Source: Streptomyces sp. NBC_00568 (lineage in GTDB: Bacteria > Actinomycetota > Actinomycetes > Streptomycetales > Streptomycetaceae). Taken from it: DNA of 64,000 bases. The translations under genes and the position numbers were made by a program. Under the pieces are notes generated by a model, which ran no database searches, had not been told where the DNA came from, and saw nothing but the letters and a program-made list of their open reading frames with translations. Shown here in pieces: positions 42,333 through 51,177 of this stretch. The stretch's first letter is position 1; every line of letters begins with the position of its first letter. The stretch lies in contig NZ_JAPENW010000001.1 in the NCBI RefSeq assembly GCF_026341855.1, forward strand, positions 3,029,001-3,093,000, in the 5' to 3' direction.

Positions 42333-43634
42333 GTGGACACGATTGCCGGCCTTTTCAGCTTCATCACGACACCCGTTTCCTGGGTCATCGTCCAGTTCCA
42401 CGCTGTGTACGGGAAGATCTTCGGTCCCGATACGGGCTGGGCCTGGGGCTTGTCCATCGTGTCCCTGGTGATCCTGATCCGTATCTGCCTGATCCCGCTC
42501 TTTGTGAAGCAGATCAAGGCCACTCGGGCCATGCAGACGCTGCAGCCCGAGATGAAGAAGATCCAGGAGCGCTACAAGAACGACAAGCAGCGCCAGTCCG
42601 AAGAGATGATGAAGCTGTACAAGGAGACGGGTACCAACCCGCTCTCCTCGTGCCTTCCCATCCTGGCGCAGTCGCCGTTCTTCTTCGCCCTGTACCACGT
42701 GCTCAACGCCATCGCGACGGGCAAGACGATCGGCGTCATCAACGACGATCTGCTCGCCAGCGCCCGTGACGCCCACATCTTCGGTGCCCCGCTCGCGGCG
42801 AAGTTCACGGACAGCGCCGAGACGGTCACCGCGCTCGGTGCCACGCTGACCGATGTCCGTGTCGTCACCGCGATCATGATCGTGATGATGTCGGCTTCGC
42901 AGTTCTACACCCAGCGTCAGCTGATGACGAAGAACGTCGACACCACGGTGAAGACGCCCTTCATGCAGCAGCAGAAGATGCTGATGTACGTCTTCCCGGT
43001 CATGTTCGCCGTCTTCGGCATCAACTTCCCGGTCGGTGTCCTCGTCTACTGGCTGACCACCAACGTGTGGACCATGGGTCAGCAGATGTACGTCATCCGC
43101 AACAACCCGACCCCGGGCTCGAAGGCTCAGGCCGCTTACCTGGAGCGCCTGCAGAAGCACGTCACGCAGCACGGCAAGACGCGCCGCCGCAGCGAGAAGG
43201 CCATCGTCAAGGCCATCGTCGCCAAGGGCCGCGACCGCAACGAGTTCGAGCGCAAGTTCATCAACGGCCTGACTAAGGCGGGCCTCGTGGCCCAGCCGGA
43301 CGGGCTCGTGGTGAAGGGCGAGAGCACGACGGTCGTCGAGGCCGAGGACGGCACCACGACCACCGCGGCCGCCGCTCACAAGCGTCAGCAGCCGAAGCGG
43401 CAGTCGAAGTCGCAGCGCCAGTCGGGCACGACGGCGACCGGCGCGGCCAAGCCGGCGGACGAGTCCGAGCCGAAGACCTCGCTGACCAAGTCCGACGAGC
43501 CGCAGGACGCCAAGCCCTCCGCCGCACAGCCGGCCACCGGAAGCGGGAGCAAGCCCGGCGCCGGTACCCGCAGCAAGGCCCAGTCCGGACAGCGCAAGGG
43601 TCCACAGCGGCCCAAGTCCCCGTCCAAGAAGTAA
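42333..43634 (+). CDS. yidC: Membrane protein insertase YidC
   Basis: A 433-residue Oxa1/YidC insertase. Five transmembrane segments in residues 1-260, the cytoplasmic loop [43 protein letters not shown], and the fifth helix [13 protein letters not shown]. The C-terminal 170 residues are Lys/Arg/Ser/Gln-rich and likely bind ribosomes or RNA. GTG start. Gram-positive type without the large periplasmic domain. Confidence 0.96.
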   Translation: MDTIAGLFSFITTPVSWVIVQFHAVYGKIFGPDTGWAWGLSIVSLVILIRICLIPLFVKQIKATRAMQTLQPEMKKIQERYKNDKQRQSEEMMKLYKETGTNPLSSCLPILAQSPFFFALYHVLNAIATGKTIGVINDDLLASARDAHIFGAPLAAKFTDSAETVTALGATLTDVRVVTAIMIVMMSASQFYTQRQLMTKNVDTTVKTPFMQQQKMLMYVFPVMFAVFGINFPVGVLVYWLTTNVWTMGQQMYVIRNNPTPGSKAQAAYLERLQKHVTQHGKTRRRSEKAIVKAIVAKGRDRNEFERKFINGLTKAGLVAQPDGLVVKGESTTVVEAEDGTTTTAAAAHKRQQPKRQSKSQRQSGTTATGAAKPADESEPKTSLTKSDEPQDAKPSAAQPATGSGSKPGAGTRSKAQSGQRKGPQRPKSPSKK

Positions 43635-43649
43635 GAAGGAGTCCATCCC

Positions 43650-44159
43650 GTGACGGAAGGCACCACCTCCGCCGCCGCTGAGGGCGACACCCTGACCCGC
43701 CTGGAGCAGGAAGGCGAGATCGCGGCGGACTACCTCGAAGGTCTGCTCGACATCGCCGACCTCGACGGCGACATCGACATGGACGTAGAGGCCGACCGCG
43801 CCGCTGTCTCGATCATCAGCGACTCTGGCGGCCGCGACCTGCAGAAGCTGGTCGGCCGGGACGGCGAGGTGCTGGAGGCGCTCCAGGAGCTCACGCGCTT
43901 GGCCGTGCACCGGGAGACCGGGGACCGCAGCCGGCTGATGCTGGACATCGCGGGCTTCCGCGCCAAGAAGCGCGAGGAGCTCTCCGAGCTGGGTGCCAAG
44001 GCCGCCGCCGAGGTCAAGAGCTCCGGTGAGCCCGTGAAGATGGACCCGATGACGCCCTTCGAGCGCAAGGTGGTCCACGACGCGGTCAAGGCCGCGGGCC
44101 TGCGCAGTGAGTCCGAGGGCGAGGAGCCGCAGCGCTTCGTCGTCGTGCTCCCCGCCTGA
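43650..44159 (+). CDS. jag: Jag/KhpB family RNA-binding protein (KH + R3H)
   Basis: A 169-residue RNA-binding protein. KH-like domain (about 25-95; SIISDSGGRDLQKLVGRDGEVLEALQEL) and R3H domain (about 100-165; SRLMLDIAGFRAKKREELSELG with MTPFERKVVHDAV). KhpB with KhpA influences cell-wall growth and division in Gram-positives. GTG start with AAGAAGGAG 8 nt upstream, 15 bp after yidC. Confidence 0.95.
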   Translation: MTEGTTSAAAEGDTLTRLEQEGEIAADYLEGLLDIADLDGDIDMDVEADRAAVSIISDSGGRDLQKLVGRDGEVLEALQELTRLAVHRETGDRSRLMLDIAGFRAKKREELSELGAKAAAEVKSSGEPVKMDPMTPFERKVVHDAVKAAGLRSESEGEEPQRFVVVLPA

Positions 44160-44175
44160 TCGGTACGTACGTTCC

Positions 44176-44208
44176 TTCGGCCCCGTCTGTTGCGCAGGCG
44201 GGGCCGAA
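44176..44208 (+). terminator. Terminator hairpin after jag
   Basis: A 14-bp stem (TTCGGCCCCGTCTG paired with CAGGCGGGGCCGAA, one G-U) with a 5-nt loop, followed by CTTTG. It ends the rpmH-jag operon 17 bp after the stop. Confidence 0.85.
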
Positions 44209-44228
44209 CTTTGTCAGCCTGGTAGTCC

Positions 44229-44301
44229 CCACAGCTGTGGTCCCCGACCTCGATCACTGGCCGCGGTTCCCGAACCCTCCCTCGGTCCTCGACAGCTGTC
44301 G
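44229..44301. promoter_or_regulatory. Paired palindromes upstream of rsmG
   Basis: Two 12-bp palindromes, CCACAGCTGTGG (44229-44240) and CGACAGCTGTCG (44290-44301), share ACAGCTGT and similar 3' flanks (GGTCCCCGA/GGTCCCTGA). Spacing is 61 bp, near six helical turns. This suggests a two-site operator ahead of rsmG-parAB. Confidence 0.5.
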
Positions 44302-44364
44302 GTCCCTGATAGTCCTGGTGATCAGCGCTCAGTGCGCCTATGCGGTACGGAAGGACGGTCCCCC

Positions 44365-45081
44365 GTGACGGAGGAAGCGGAGCTTCCCCCCGCGCCCGAG
44401 CAGGCGCGCGAGGTATTCGGTGATCGCTTCGCGGACGCGGTCCGGTACGCGGAACTGTTGTCCGAGGCGGGAGTGCAGCGCGGGCTGATCGGTCCCCGTG
44501 AAGTGCCCCGGCTGTGGGAGCGGCACCTGCTGAACTGCGCGGTGCTCTCCGAGGTCGTGCCCGAGGGGGTGACCGTGTGCGACGTCGGTTCCGGTGCGGG
44601 GCTGCCCGGTATCCCGCTGGCGCTCGTCCGGGAGGACCTCAAGATCACGCTGCTCGAGCCGCTTCTGCGCCGGACCACCTTCCTCACCGAGGTCGTGGAG
44701 ATGCTCGGCCTCGACCATGTGACCGTCGTCCGCGGCCGCGCCGAGGAGGTCATGGGGAAGCTGCAGCCGGTTCATGTGGTGACGGCCAGAGCGGTTGCCC
44801 CGCTGGACCGGCTGGCGGCTTGGGGGATCCCGCTGCTGCGCCCGTACGGCGAGATGCTGGCCCTCAAGGGTGACACCGCCGAGGAGGAGCTGAAGGCCTC
44901 TGCCACGGCGCTGAGCAAGCTCGGAGCCGTGGAGACGTCCATCCTGCACGTCGGTGAGGGCGTCGTGGACCCGCTGTCCACCGTGGTGCGGGTGGAGGTG
45001 GGCGAGAGCCCCGGCGGGGTGCGCTTCGCGGCGAAGCGGGCCAAGGCCGCCAGGACGGGCCGGACGCGTCGCCGACGCTGA
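44365..45081 (+). CDS. rsmG: 16S rRNA (guanine-N7) methyltransferase RsmG/GidB
   Basis: A 238-residue SAM-dependent methyltransferase that modifies G527 of 16S rRNA; loss gives low-level streptomycin resistance and, in Streptomyces, altered antibiotic output. SAM motif CDVGSGAGLPGIPLAL near residues 72-87 and the conserved RAVAPLDRLAAW. GTG start with GGAAGGACGG upstream. Arg-rich C-terminus. Confidence 0.95.
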   Translation: MTEEAELPPAPEQAREVFGDRFADAVRYAELLSEAGVQRGLIGPREVPRLWERHLLNCAVLSEVVPEGVTVCDVGSGAGLPGIPLALVREDLKITLLEPLLRRTTFLTEVVEMLGLDHVTVVRGRAEEVMGKLQPVHVVTARAVAPLDRLAAWGIPLLRPYGEMLALKGDTAEEELKASATALSKLGAVETSILHVGEGVVDPLSTVVRVEVGESPGGVRFAAKRAKAARTGRTRRRR

Positions 45082-45270
45082 ACCTGGGCGATGTGAGCAT
45101 CGTTACTCCCGGCTCCCGCACGACGGGGCCGGGAGTTTCTCCGTTCGAGGCCAGGAGTTCTTTGTCACTCCGACGAATCGGCCCTGAGGGTGAGCCGTAC
45201 TCCACATAAGGTGCCAAACCTGTGTATATCGGAGTGTCGCGCCACGGCGACCCGAGTAGCTGGGCATCGT

Positions 45271-45284
45271 GTTTCACGTGAAAC
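45271..45284. promoter_or_regulatory. parS: parS site (perfect), parA upstream region
   Basis: GTTTCACGTGAAAC, 250 bp before the chosen parA start. Confidence 0.93.
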
Positions 45285-45379
45285 GTCGCTCACTGTTGCA
45301 CGGCATCATCAGTCGCGGCCGCGCTGCGGCCGAACCTCGCGACCGGAGGCCCCTCGGTTCACTCGGAGGGGGTGCGGAG

Positions 45380-45406
45380 TTGTCCACAGAGGTGGATTTC
45401 TCCACA
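45380..45406. other. Two DnaA boxes upstream of parA
   Basis: TTGTCCACA (45380-45388, perfect) and TTCTCCACA (45398-45406) lie between two parS sites in the rsmG-parA spacer (45082-45520, no other gene seen). DnaA might regulate parAB. Confidence 0.6.
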
Positions 45407-45520
45407 GAACAACGGGCCTCGCTGGTTCACCACCCCGATGGCATGGGAGGCTCTGTTCATTGCGAGCCTGAAGTCGAGGAGAGTGAATCCTTGCGGTCCG
45501 ACGCCAACATCGCGGGACCG

Positions 45521-46516
45521 ATGACCGATCCGGTCCCCGGTCCCCGTACCGAGTCGATGGGGGAGGATGTTTCACGTGAAACACCGCCCCCGATGGACGA
45601 CACTCCCATTGGTCGTGCTGCCCAACTGGCTGTGGAGGCGCTAGGTCGCGCCGGTGAGGGCCTGCCACGGCCCGAGCAGACCCGAGTCATGGTGGTTGCC
45701 AACCAGAAGGGTGGTGTGGGTAAGACCACGACCACGGTCAACCTTGCCGCCTCGCTGGCCCTGCACGGCGGCCGGGTCTTGGTGATCGACCTCGACCCTC
45801 AGGGCAATGCCTCCACCGCGCTGGGGATCGACCACCACGCCGAGGTTCCCTCGATCTACGACGTGCTGATCGACAGCAAGCCGCTCTCCGAAGTCGTTCA
45901 GCCGGTCCCTGATGTCGAGGGCCTCTTCTGCGCCCCCGCCACGATCGATCTCGCCGGTGCGGAGATCGAGCTGGTATCGCTGGTGGCCCGCGAGAGCCGG
46001 CTGGAGCGAGCGATCCAGGCGTACGAGCAGCCGCTGGACTACATCCTCATCGACTGCCCTCCGTCGCTCGGCCTGCTGACGGTCAACGCGCTGGTCGCCG
46101 GAGCGGAAGTTCTCATCCCCATCCAGTGCGAGTACTACGCACTGGAAGGCCTGGGACAGCTCCTGCGGAACGTCGACCTGGTACGAGGGCACCTCAACCC
46201 CAACCTCCACGTCTCGACGATTCTGCTCACCATGTACGACGGCCGGACGCGCCTCGCGTCCCAGGTCGCGGAGGAAGTACGCAGCCACTTCGGCGAAGAG
46301 GTGCTGCGGACCAGCATTCCCCGCTCGGTCCGTATCTCGGAGGCTCCGAGCTATGGGCAGACGGTCTTGACCTACGATCCGGGTTCGAGCGGTGCTCTCT
46401 CGTATCTTGAGGCCGCGCGCGAAATCGCCCTCCGGGGAGTCGGAATGGCGTACGACGCGCAACATGCCCACGTGGGCGCACAGAACGATCAGAACATGGT
46501 GGAGGGGATCCAGTGA
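45521..46516 (+). CDS. parA: Chromosome partitioning ATPase ParA
   Basis: A 331-residue ParA/Soj ATPase that positions ParB-parS complexes and, in Streptomyces, organises segregation in aerial hyphae. Deviant Walker [27 protein letters not shown], and [17 protein letters not shown] are present. The start is uncertain: in-frame starts occur at 45269 (GTG inside parS), 45521, 45557 and 45593, none with a strong ribosome site. I chose the ATG at 45521. A perfect parS lies inside the coding sequence near the N-terminus. The stop overlaps the parB GTG. Confidence 0.95.
   Translation: MTDPVPGPRTESMGEDVSRETPPPMDDTPIGRAAQLAVEALGRAGEGLPRPEQTRVMVVANQKGGVGKTTTTVNLAASLALHGGRVLVIDLDPQGNASTALGIDHHAEVPSIYDVLIDSKPLSEVVQPVPDVEGLFCAPATIDLAGAEIELVSLVARESRLERAIQAYEQPLDYILIDCPPSLGLLTVNALVAGAEVLIPIQCEYYALEGLGQLLRNVDLVRGHLNPNLHVSTILLTMYDGRTRLASQVAEEVRSHFGEEVLRTSIPRSVRISEAPSYGQTVLTYDPGSSGALSYLEAAREIALRGVGMAYDAQHAHVGAQNDQNMVEGIQ
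45569..45582. promoter_or_regulatory. parS: parS site (perfect) inside parA
   Basis: GTTTCACGTGAAAC, read in frame as Val-Ser-Arg-Glu-Thr near the ParA N-terminus. Confidence 0.93.
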
Positions 46517-47604
46517 GCGAGCGACGACGGGGGCTGGGGCGGGGCCTTGGTGCGCTGATCCCTGCGGCTCCGACAGGTGAGCGTCCGGGTGTTTCGGCGA
46601 GTGGGTCCTCCTCGCCGGGTGCTGCACCCGTACTCACAGCGGAGCGCGGGGTGGCGGCGGCCAAGGTGACCACGCTGCCGCCTGTTTCACATGAAACGGA
46701 GGAGCCGTCGTCGAGCGGAGCCCTTGAGGTGCCCCCGGCGCCTGTCGGTGCTCACTTCGCCGAACTGCCCCTCGACTTCATCACGCCGAACCCGCGCCAG
46801 CCGCGTGAGGTCTTCGACGAGGACGCTCTCGGCGAGCTCGTCACCTCCATCAAGGAGGTCGGACTTCTCCAGCCGGTCGTCGTGCGACAGGTGGGTCCGT
46901 CCCGCTACGAGCTCATCATGGGTGAGCGGCGCTTCAGGGCCTGCCGCGAGGCGGGGCTCGAGGCCATTCCTGCGATCGTGCGGGCGACGGAGGACGAGAA
47001 GCTTCTCCTGGACGCGCTCCTTGAGAACCTGCACAGGGCGCAGCTGAACCCGCTGGAAGAGGCGGCCGCCTACGACCAGCTGCTCAAGGACTTCAACTGC
47101 ACGCACGACCAGCTGGCAGACCGGATCGGACGGTCGCGTCCGCAGGTCTCCAACACTCTGCGTCTGCTGAAGCTCTCGCCGTCCGTGCAGCGCCGGGTTG
47201 CCGCCGGGGTTCTCTCCGCAGGGCATGCGCGGGCGCTGCTCTCCGTCGACGACTCGGAGGAGCAGGACCGCCTGGCCCACCGCATCGTCGCCGAGGGGCT
47301 CTCGGTGCGGGCCGTCGAGGAGATCGTCACCCTCATGGGGTCGCGTCCGCAGACGGCTCAGCGCTCCAAGGGCCCGCGGGCCGGCGGTCGTGTCTCTCCT
47401 GCTCTCAGCGATCTGGCCACGCGCCTCTCGGACCGTTTCGAGACGCGGGTGAAGGTCGACCTGGGTCAGAAGAAGGGCAAGATCACTGTCGAGTTCGCTT
47501 CGATGGAAGACCTTGAGCGCATTCTCGGCTCGCTCGCCCCGGGCGAGGGACCGGTTCTTCAGAAGAGCCTTCTGGACGACGACTCCGACGACGCGGAAGC
47601 ATGA
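46513..47604 (+). CDS. parB: Chromosome partitioning protein ParB
   Basis: A 363-residue CTP-dependent parS-binding clamp. N-terminal [16 protein letters not shown] (ParA-stimulating), ParB core with [21 protein letters not shown] (CTP/arm motif) and [24 protein letters not shown], plus the C-terminal dimerisation domain. GTG start overlaps parA (GTGA). A parS-like sequence is inside its 5' part. Confidence 0.97.
   Translation: MSERRRGLGRGLGALIPAAPTGERPGVSASGSSSPGAAPVLTAERGVAAAKVTTLPPVSHETEEPSSSGALEVPPAPVGAHFAELPLDFITPNPRQPREVFDEDALGELVTSIKEVGLLQPVVVRQVGPSRYELIMGERRFRACREAGLEAIPAIVRATEDEKLLLDALLENLHRAQLNPLEEAAAYDQLLKDFNCTHDQLADRIGRSRPQVSNTLRLLKLSPSVQRRVAAGVLSAGHARALLSVDDSEEQDRLAHRIVAEGLSVRAVEEIVTLMGSRPQTAQRSKGPRAGGRVSPALSDLATRLSDRFETRVKVDLGQKKGKITVEFASMEDLERILGSLAPGEGPVLQKSLLDDDSDDAEA
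46684..46697. promoter_or_regulatory. parS: parS-like site (13/14) inside parB
   Basis: GTTTCACATGAAAC, one mismatch, read in frame as Val-Ser-His-Glu-Thr. Confidence 0.65.
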
Positions 47605-47645
47605 GGCGGCTGCTGGTGGACTGATCTCCCGATCCGAACACCAGC

Positions 47646-47688
47646 AGAGCGGGCCGTGTCCGGTGTGTACCGGAACACGGCCCGCTCT
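47646..47688 (+). terminator. Terminator after parB
   Basis: A long stem built on AGAGCGGGCCGTGT and its complement, with an inner CCGG/CCGG stem and one bulge, followed by the T-rich tail TTTGCTTT; 41 bp after the parB stop. Confidence 0.88.
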
Positions 47689-47785
47689 TTGCTTTCTGGC
47701 GGTATCGATGGAATCGCATCGTGGATACGATGCGATGGGTATGGCGCATCCACCTGGCAGCACCTTCATCGGGGAGGCGGGGGCC

Positions 47786-48043
47786 ATGCAAACCGTGAGC
47801 CGTACCGGACTGGTGACCGCAGGCCTGGGCCTGGGAGCGGTCGGCGGGTTCGTCGGCAGCCTGCTCAGGGAGCGGAGCCATCTGACAGCCGCCCGTGACG
47901 CCGCGGGCGAAGGAAGCGAGGAACATCCTTCATGGGGCGTCGGCTCGTACCGCTCACGCTGGACAACCTTCCGGACCTTCCCAAGCGCTGTCGCGCGTGT
48001 GTCTTCTGGGAACTGGATCCCGTCAGCAGTGAAGCCGCGGTAA
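47786..48043 (+). CDS. Possible small membrane protein overlapping the acetyltransferase gene
   Basis: An 85-residue frame beginning MQTVSRTGLVTAGLGLGAVGGFVGSLL, a single hydrophobic helix, with GGGGAGG about 9 nt upstream of the ATG. The last 37 codons overlap the start of the following acetyltransferase gene in another frame and look like shadow sequence (Arg/Ser-rich). Either a genuine short protein with an overlapping 3' end or a noncoding coincidence; the ribosome site and N-terminus favour the former. Confidence 0.4.
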   Translation: MQTVSRTGLVTAGLGLGAVGGFVGSLLRERSHLTAARDAAGEGSEEHPSWGVGSYRSRWTTFRTFPSAVARVSSGNWIPSAVKPR

Positions 48044-48549
48044 AGGCAGGCACACCCGCGCTGGAGAAGGAAGCCTGGATCTCCTCGGTTCTGCTGGACT
48101 GGGGATCCTGCGGCCGGGTCGTCTATGTGGACGACGTACCGGTGGGCTTCGTGCTCTACGCGCCGCCGGCCTATGTCCCCCGCTCCACCGCATTCCCTAC
48201 AAGCCCGGTGTCGCCGGACGCTGTTCAGTTGATGACCTCGTTCATCATGCCGGGCTATCAGGGTCAGGGGCTCGGACGGGTGATGGTTCAGACGGTTGCA
48301 AAGGATCTGCTCCGCCGCGGATTCAAGGCGATCGAGGCTTTCGGCGACGCGCGCTGGAAGGAGCCCGCCTGTGTGCTCCCCGCAGACCATCTACTCGCGG
48401 TGGGCTTCAAGACCGTGCGGCCTCACCCCAGATACCCGCGTCTGAGGCTGGAACTGCGGACGACGCTCTCCTGGAAGGAAGACGTGGAGATGGCGCTGGA
48501 CCGCCTTCTGGGAGCGGTACAGAAGGAGCCGGCGCTTCGTCCTCTGTGA
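47932..48549 (+). CDS. GNAT family N-acetyltransferase
   Basis: A 205-residue acyltransferase. Acetyl-CoA-binding motif PGYQGQGLGRVMVQTV near residues 106-121, preceded by the strand VQLMTSFIM and followed by KAIEAFGDARW. The N-terminus contains RCRACVFWELDP, a conserved Cys-containing segment in this actinobacterial subgroup. Acceptor substrate unknown. ATG with AAGGAAGCGAGG about 10 nt upstream. The position after parB is conserved in Streptomyces. Confidence 0.9.
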   Translation: MGRRLVPLTLDNLPDLPKRCRACVFWELDPVSSEAAVKAGTPALEKEAWISSVLLDWGSCGRVVYVDDVPVGFVLYAPPAYVPRSTAFPTSPVSPDAVQLMTSFIMPGYQGQGLGRVMVQTVAKDLLRRGFKAIEAFGDARWKEPACVLPADHLLAVGFKTVRPHPRYPRLRLELRTTLSWKEDVEMALDRLLGAVQKEPALRPL

Positions 48550-48603
48550 CGGTCGCCGATCGCTAGGCCGTGATCTGCGATCGGCGTTTCCTCAGCCAAA
48601 AAG

Positions 48604-48633
48604 AATGGGCCAGCCCGACCGGGCTGGCCCATT
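48604..48633 (-). terminator. Terminator after trxA
   Basis: A perfect 13-bp stem (AATGGGCCAGCCC and complement) with a 4-nt loop and TTCTTTTTGG on the minus strand, the strongest U-tract terminator in the window. Confidence 0.92.
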
Positions 48634-48636
48634 CGT

Positions 48637-48650
48637 GTTTCACGTGAAAC
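48637..48650. promoter_or_regulatory. parS: parS site (perfect) beside the trxA terminator
   Basis: GTTTCACGTGAAAC, extended by one GT/AC pair to an 18-bp palindrome, 3 bp from the terminator stem and 27 bp from the trxA stop. Confidence 0.93.
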
Positions 48651-48677
48651 ACACGCCGCGCGTGCGGCGGACATCGA

Positions 48678-49010
48678 CTACTTGGCGATGAAGTCCTCAA
48701 GGTCGCGCACGATCGCGGCCTTCGGCTTCGCACCGACGATGGTCTTCGCGACCTCGCCACCCTGGTAGACGTTCAGGGTCGGGATCGACATGACGCCGTA
48801 CTTGGCGGCCGTGCCCGGGTTCTCGTCGATGTTGAGCTTGACGATCTCGATCTGGTCGCCGTACTCAGCGGCGATCGCCTCGAGGGACGGAGCGATCTGG
48901 CGGCAGGGTCCGCACCAGGCGGCCCAGAAGTCCACCAGGACGGGCTTGTCGCTCTTGAGGACGTCCTGCTCGAAGGAGTCGTCGGTAACGTTCTTCAGGG
49001 TGCCGGCCAC
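48678..49010 (-). CDS. trxA: Thioredoxin
   Basis: A 110-residue cytoplasmic thioredoxin with the active site WCGPC (Cys33, Cys36) and cis-Pro motif SIPTLNVYQGG. It reduces protein disulfides using electrons from TrxB, encoded just upstream. GTG start at 49010 with AAGGAG 6 nt upstream. The longer open frame upstream overlaps trxB and is rejected. Confidence 0.97.
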   Translation of the reverse strand: MAGTLKNVTDDSFEQDVLKSDKPVLVDFWAAWCGPCRQIAPSLEAIAAEYGDQIEIVKLNIDENPGTAAKYGVMSIPTLNVYQGGEVAKTIVGAKPKAAIVRDLEDFIAK

Positions 49011-49053
49011 AGCGGGCTCCTTAACTTGTTGGTGCGGTGGGGCGGACGGGGGA

Positions 49054-50019
49054 TCAGACGGTGGCGGCCGCGGCGGCGGTCTCGCTGTCCGCGAGGGAGG
49101 CGAGGTAGCGCTCGGCGTCGAGGGCGGCGGAGCAACCGGTACCGGCAGCGGTGATCGCCTGACGGTAGGTGTGGTCGACCACGTCACCGGCGCCGAAGAC
49201 ACCGGTGAGGTTCGTGCGGGTAGAAGGCGCGGCGACCTTCAGGTAGCCCTCTCCGTCCAGGTCGAGCTGGCCCTTGAAGAGCTCGGTACGCGGGTCGTGG
49301 CCGATCGCGATGAACAGACCGGTCACCGGCAGCTCCGAGGTCTCGCCGGTCTTGAGGTTGCGCAGCGTCAGGCCGGCCAGCTTCGGGTCGCCCTTGATCT
49401 CGGCGACCTCGCTGTCCCAGACGAACTTGATCTTCGGGTCGGCGAAGGCACGCTCCTGCATCGCCTTGGAGGCGCGGAGGCTGTCCCTGCGGTGGACGAT
49501 CGTGACGGACTTCGCGAAGCGCGAGAGGAAGGTGGCCTCCTCCATCGCGGTGTCGCCACCGCCGATGACGGCGATGTCGTGGTCCTTGAAGAAGAAGCCG
49601 TCACACGTCGCGCACCAGGAGACGCCACGACCGGAGAGCGTGTCCTCGTTGGGCAGTCCGAGCTTGCGGTGCTGCGAACCCGTGGTGACGATCACGGCCT
49701 TGGCGCGGTGGACGGTGCCCGCTGTGTCCGTGACGGTCTTGATCTCGCCCGTCAGGTCGACGGCGACGACATCGTCCGGAACGAGCTCGGCACCGAAGCG
49801 CTCGGCCTGGGCGCGCATGTTGTCCATGAGCTCGGGGCCCATGATGCCGTCCTGGAAGCCAGGGAAGTTCTCCACCTCGGTGGTGTTCATCAGCGCACCG
49901 CCTGCGGTGACGGCGCCTTCGAAGACCAGCGGCTTCAGCGACGCGCGCGCGGTGTAGAGCGCCGCCGAATAGCCGGCGGGCCCAGACCCGATGATGATCA
50001 CGTTACGGACGTCGCTCAC
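49054..50019 (-). CDS. trxB: Thioredoxin-disulfide reductase
   Basis: A 321-residue FAD/NADPH enzyme. FAD motif [10 protein letters not shown] (11-20), redox Cys136 and Cys139 in CATC, NADPH motif [10 protein letters not shown], and the C-terminal FAD motif [11 protein letters not shown] start at 50019 with GAGGA upstream. trxA follows after 43 bp. A perfect SigR-type promoter lies 71-96 bp upstream, so the pair is likely part of the disulfide-stress response. Confidence 0.97.
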   Translation of the reverse strand: MSDVRNVIIIGSGPAGYSAALYTARASLKPLVFEGAVTAGGALMNTTEVENFPGFQDGIMGPELMDNMRAQAERFGAELVPDDVVAVDLTGEIKTVTDTAGTVHRAKAVIVTTGSQHRKLGLPNEDTLSGRGVSWCATCDGFFFKDHDIAVIGGGDTAMEEATFLSRFAKSVTIVHRRDSLRASKAMQERAFADPKIKFVWDSEVAEIKGDPKLAGLTLRNLKTGETSELPVTGLFIAIGHDPRTELFKGQLDLDGEGYLKVAAPSTRTNLTGVFGAGDVVDHTYRQAITAAGTGCSAALDAERYLASLADSETAAAAATV

Positions 50020-50089
50020 GGCTTGATTCCTCGTCTCTGGAGACTGCTGCGTACCGGTGGGAGCCTCTCTCAGTACTCTCACCCCACCC

Positions 50090-50115
50090 AACGGATCCTA
50101 AGGGGCTTCAATTCC
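50090..50115 (-). promoter_or_regulatory. SigR-type promoter for trxBA
   Basis: Minus strand GGAAT (50111-50115), exactly 18 bp, then GTT (50090-50092). This is the known Streptomyces SigR (thiol-oxidative stress) consensus GGAAT-N18-GTT. The position, about 64 nt upstream of the trxB start from the predicted initiation site, agrees with the SigR-controlled trxBA promoter described in S. coelicolor. Confidence 0.85.
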
Positions 50116-50268
50116 CGCTGTGTCAGGGCACACGGAGACCGGGTGCCGGACAGAGATGCCGTGCGGCGTCTGGGCAGGACACCACCCGGCGTCGAAGCGT
50201 CAGGGCGCGCGATCGAGAGGGCCGGGATCGTACCCGCCGAGGTGCTCAGAATCCTGAGGACGACGTGT

Positions 50269-51177
50269 TCAGGACCGCGCGTACGACCGCGTCAGCAGGA
50301 GCTTGCCGGGGGACGAGGAGGCCTGCTTCGCACAGGCCGATTCGACGATGTAGGCGGTGACCTTCGTGTTGTCCGCGTCATTGGACAGTACGAGGAGGTA
50401 GACGCCGGTCCCCTGGTACGTGCCCTCCTTGGCGGCGAGAAGCGTTCCCTCGTCTCCGGCCCCCTGCGTGACGCACTCGGGAACGCTGGGTGTCGGGGAG
50501 AGCAAAGTGCTGACCCCGCCCGAGTCGGTTCCGGTGCCCTGGGATGCGACACCCCAGGGCTTCGCGCTACCGGAGTGCTCTCCCGACTTCTTGGTCTTCG
50601 TGAGAAGACCCGAGACCTCGCTCTGCAATGTCTTCTCGGAGAAGGTGCTCCGTGCTCCCGTCTCCTGTCCCGTCGCGGTCGGAGGGCTCTTGTCGGAGCT
50701 GTCGCCGCCGAACGACTGGACGAGGATCGCGCCCACCCCCAGGGCGGCGGCCGCGAGGGCGGTCGTGAGCAGTACCGTCCTGCGGCGCCCACGGCGTGCT
50801 CGGTGAGGACGGCCCGGTCCGCCGGCCGCACGCGGATGTCCCGTCGGGCGATCGGCAGCCGACGTTTCACGTGAAACATGAGTGCGGTCGCCATCAGCAC
50901 CGGATGTCTCATCGGGTGCCGTGGCACTCAGCAAGGCCTCGGCGGCCAATGCGGCATCGATGCGTCCGGCCACATCGTCGGGCATGCGAGGCGGACCCGG
51001 CAGAGTGCCGAGCAGGCCGCGGATCTCCTCCAGGGAGTCGTGGACGTCGGCACAGAGTTCGCACGCATCGAGGTGCCGGCGTACGTCCTCGGTGCGGGAT
51101 GGCGAGAGCAGACCCTCGGTGAGGTCGGAGATCTCCGCGACGTCCGGGTGTCCGGCCTTGCCCGTCGTGGATGTCAC
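50269..51177 (-). CDS. Membrane anti-sigma factor with zinc-binding motif
   Basis: A 302-residue protein encoded immediately after sigM, with a GTGA overlap. Residues 12-50 form an anti-sigma zinc-finger domain with His35, Cys39 and Cys42 (HLDACELC). One transmembrane helix (about 134-156) and an extracytoplasmic domain with two Cys (PECVTQ and ESACAKQ) that could form a disulfide. It should hold SigM inactive at the membrane until a stress signal. A perfect parS lies inside the coding region, read as Val-Ser-Arg-Glu-Thr (101-105). Confidence 0.9.
   Translation of the reverse strand: MTSTTGKAGHPDVAEISDLTEGLLSPSRTEDVRRHLDACELCADVHDSLEEIRGLLGTLPGPPRMPDDVAGRIDAALAAEALLSATAPDETSGADGDRTHVSRETSAADRPTGHPRAAGGPGRPHRARRGRRRTVLLTTALAAAALGVGAILVQSFGGDSSDKSPPTATGQETGARSTFSEKTLQSEVSGLLTKTKKSGEHSGSAKPWGVASQGTGTDSGGVSTLLSPTPSVPECVTQGAGDEGTLLAAKEGTYQGTGVYLLVLSNDADNTKVTAYIVESACAKQASSSPGKLLLTRSYARS
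50864..50877. promoter_or_regulatory. parS: parS site (perfect) inside the anti-sigma gene
   Basis: GTTTCACGTGAAAC; read on the minus strand as Val-Ser-Arg-Glu-Thr between the zinc domain and the transmembrane helix. Confidence 0.93.
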
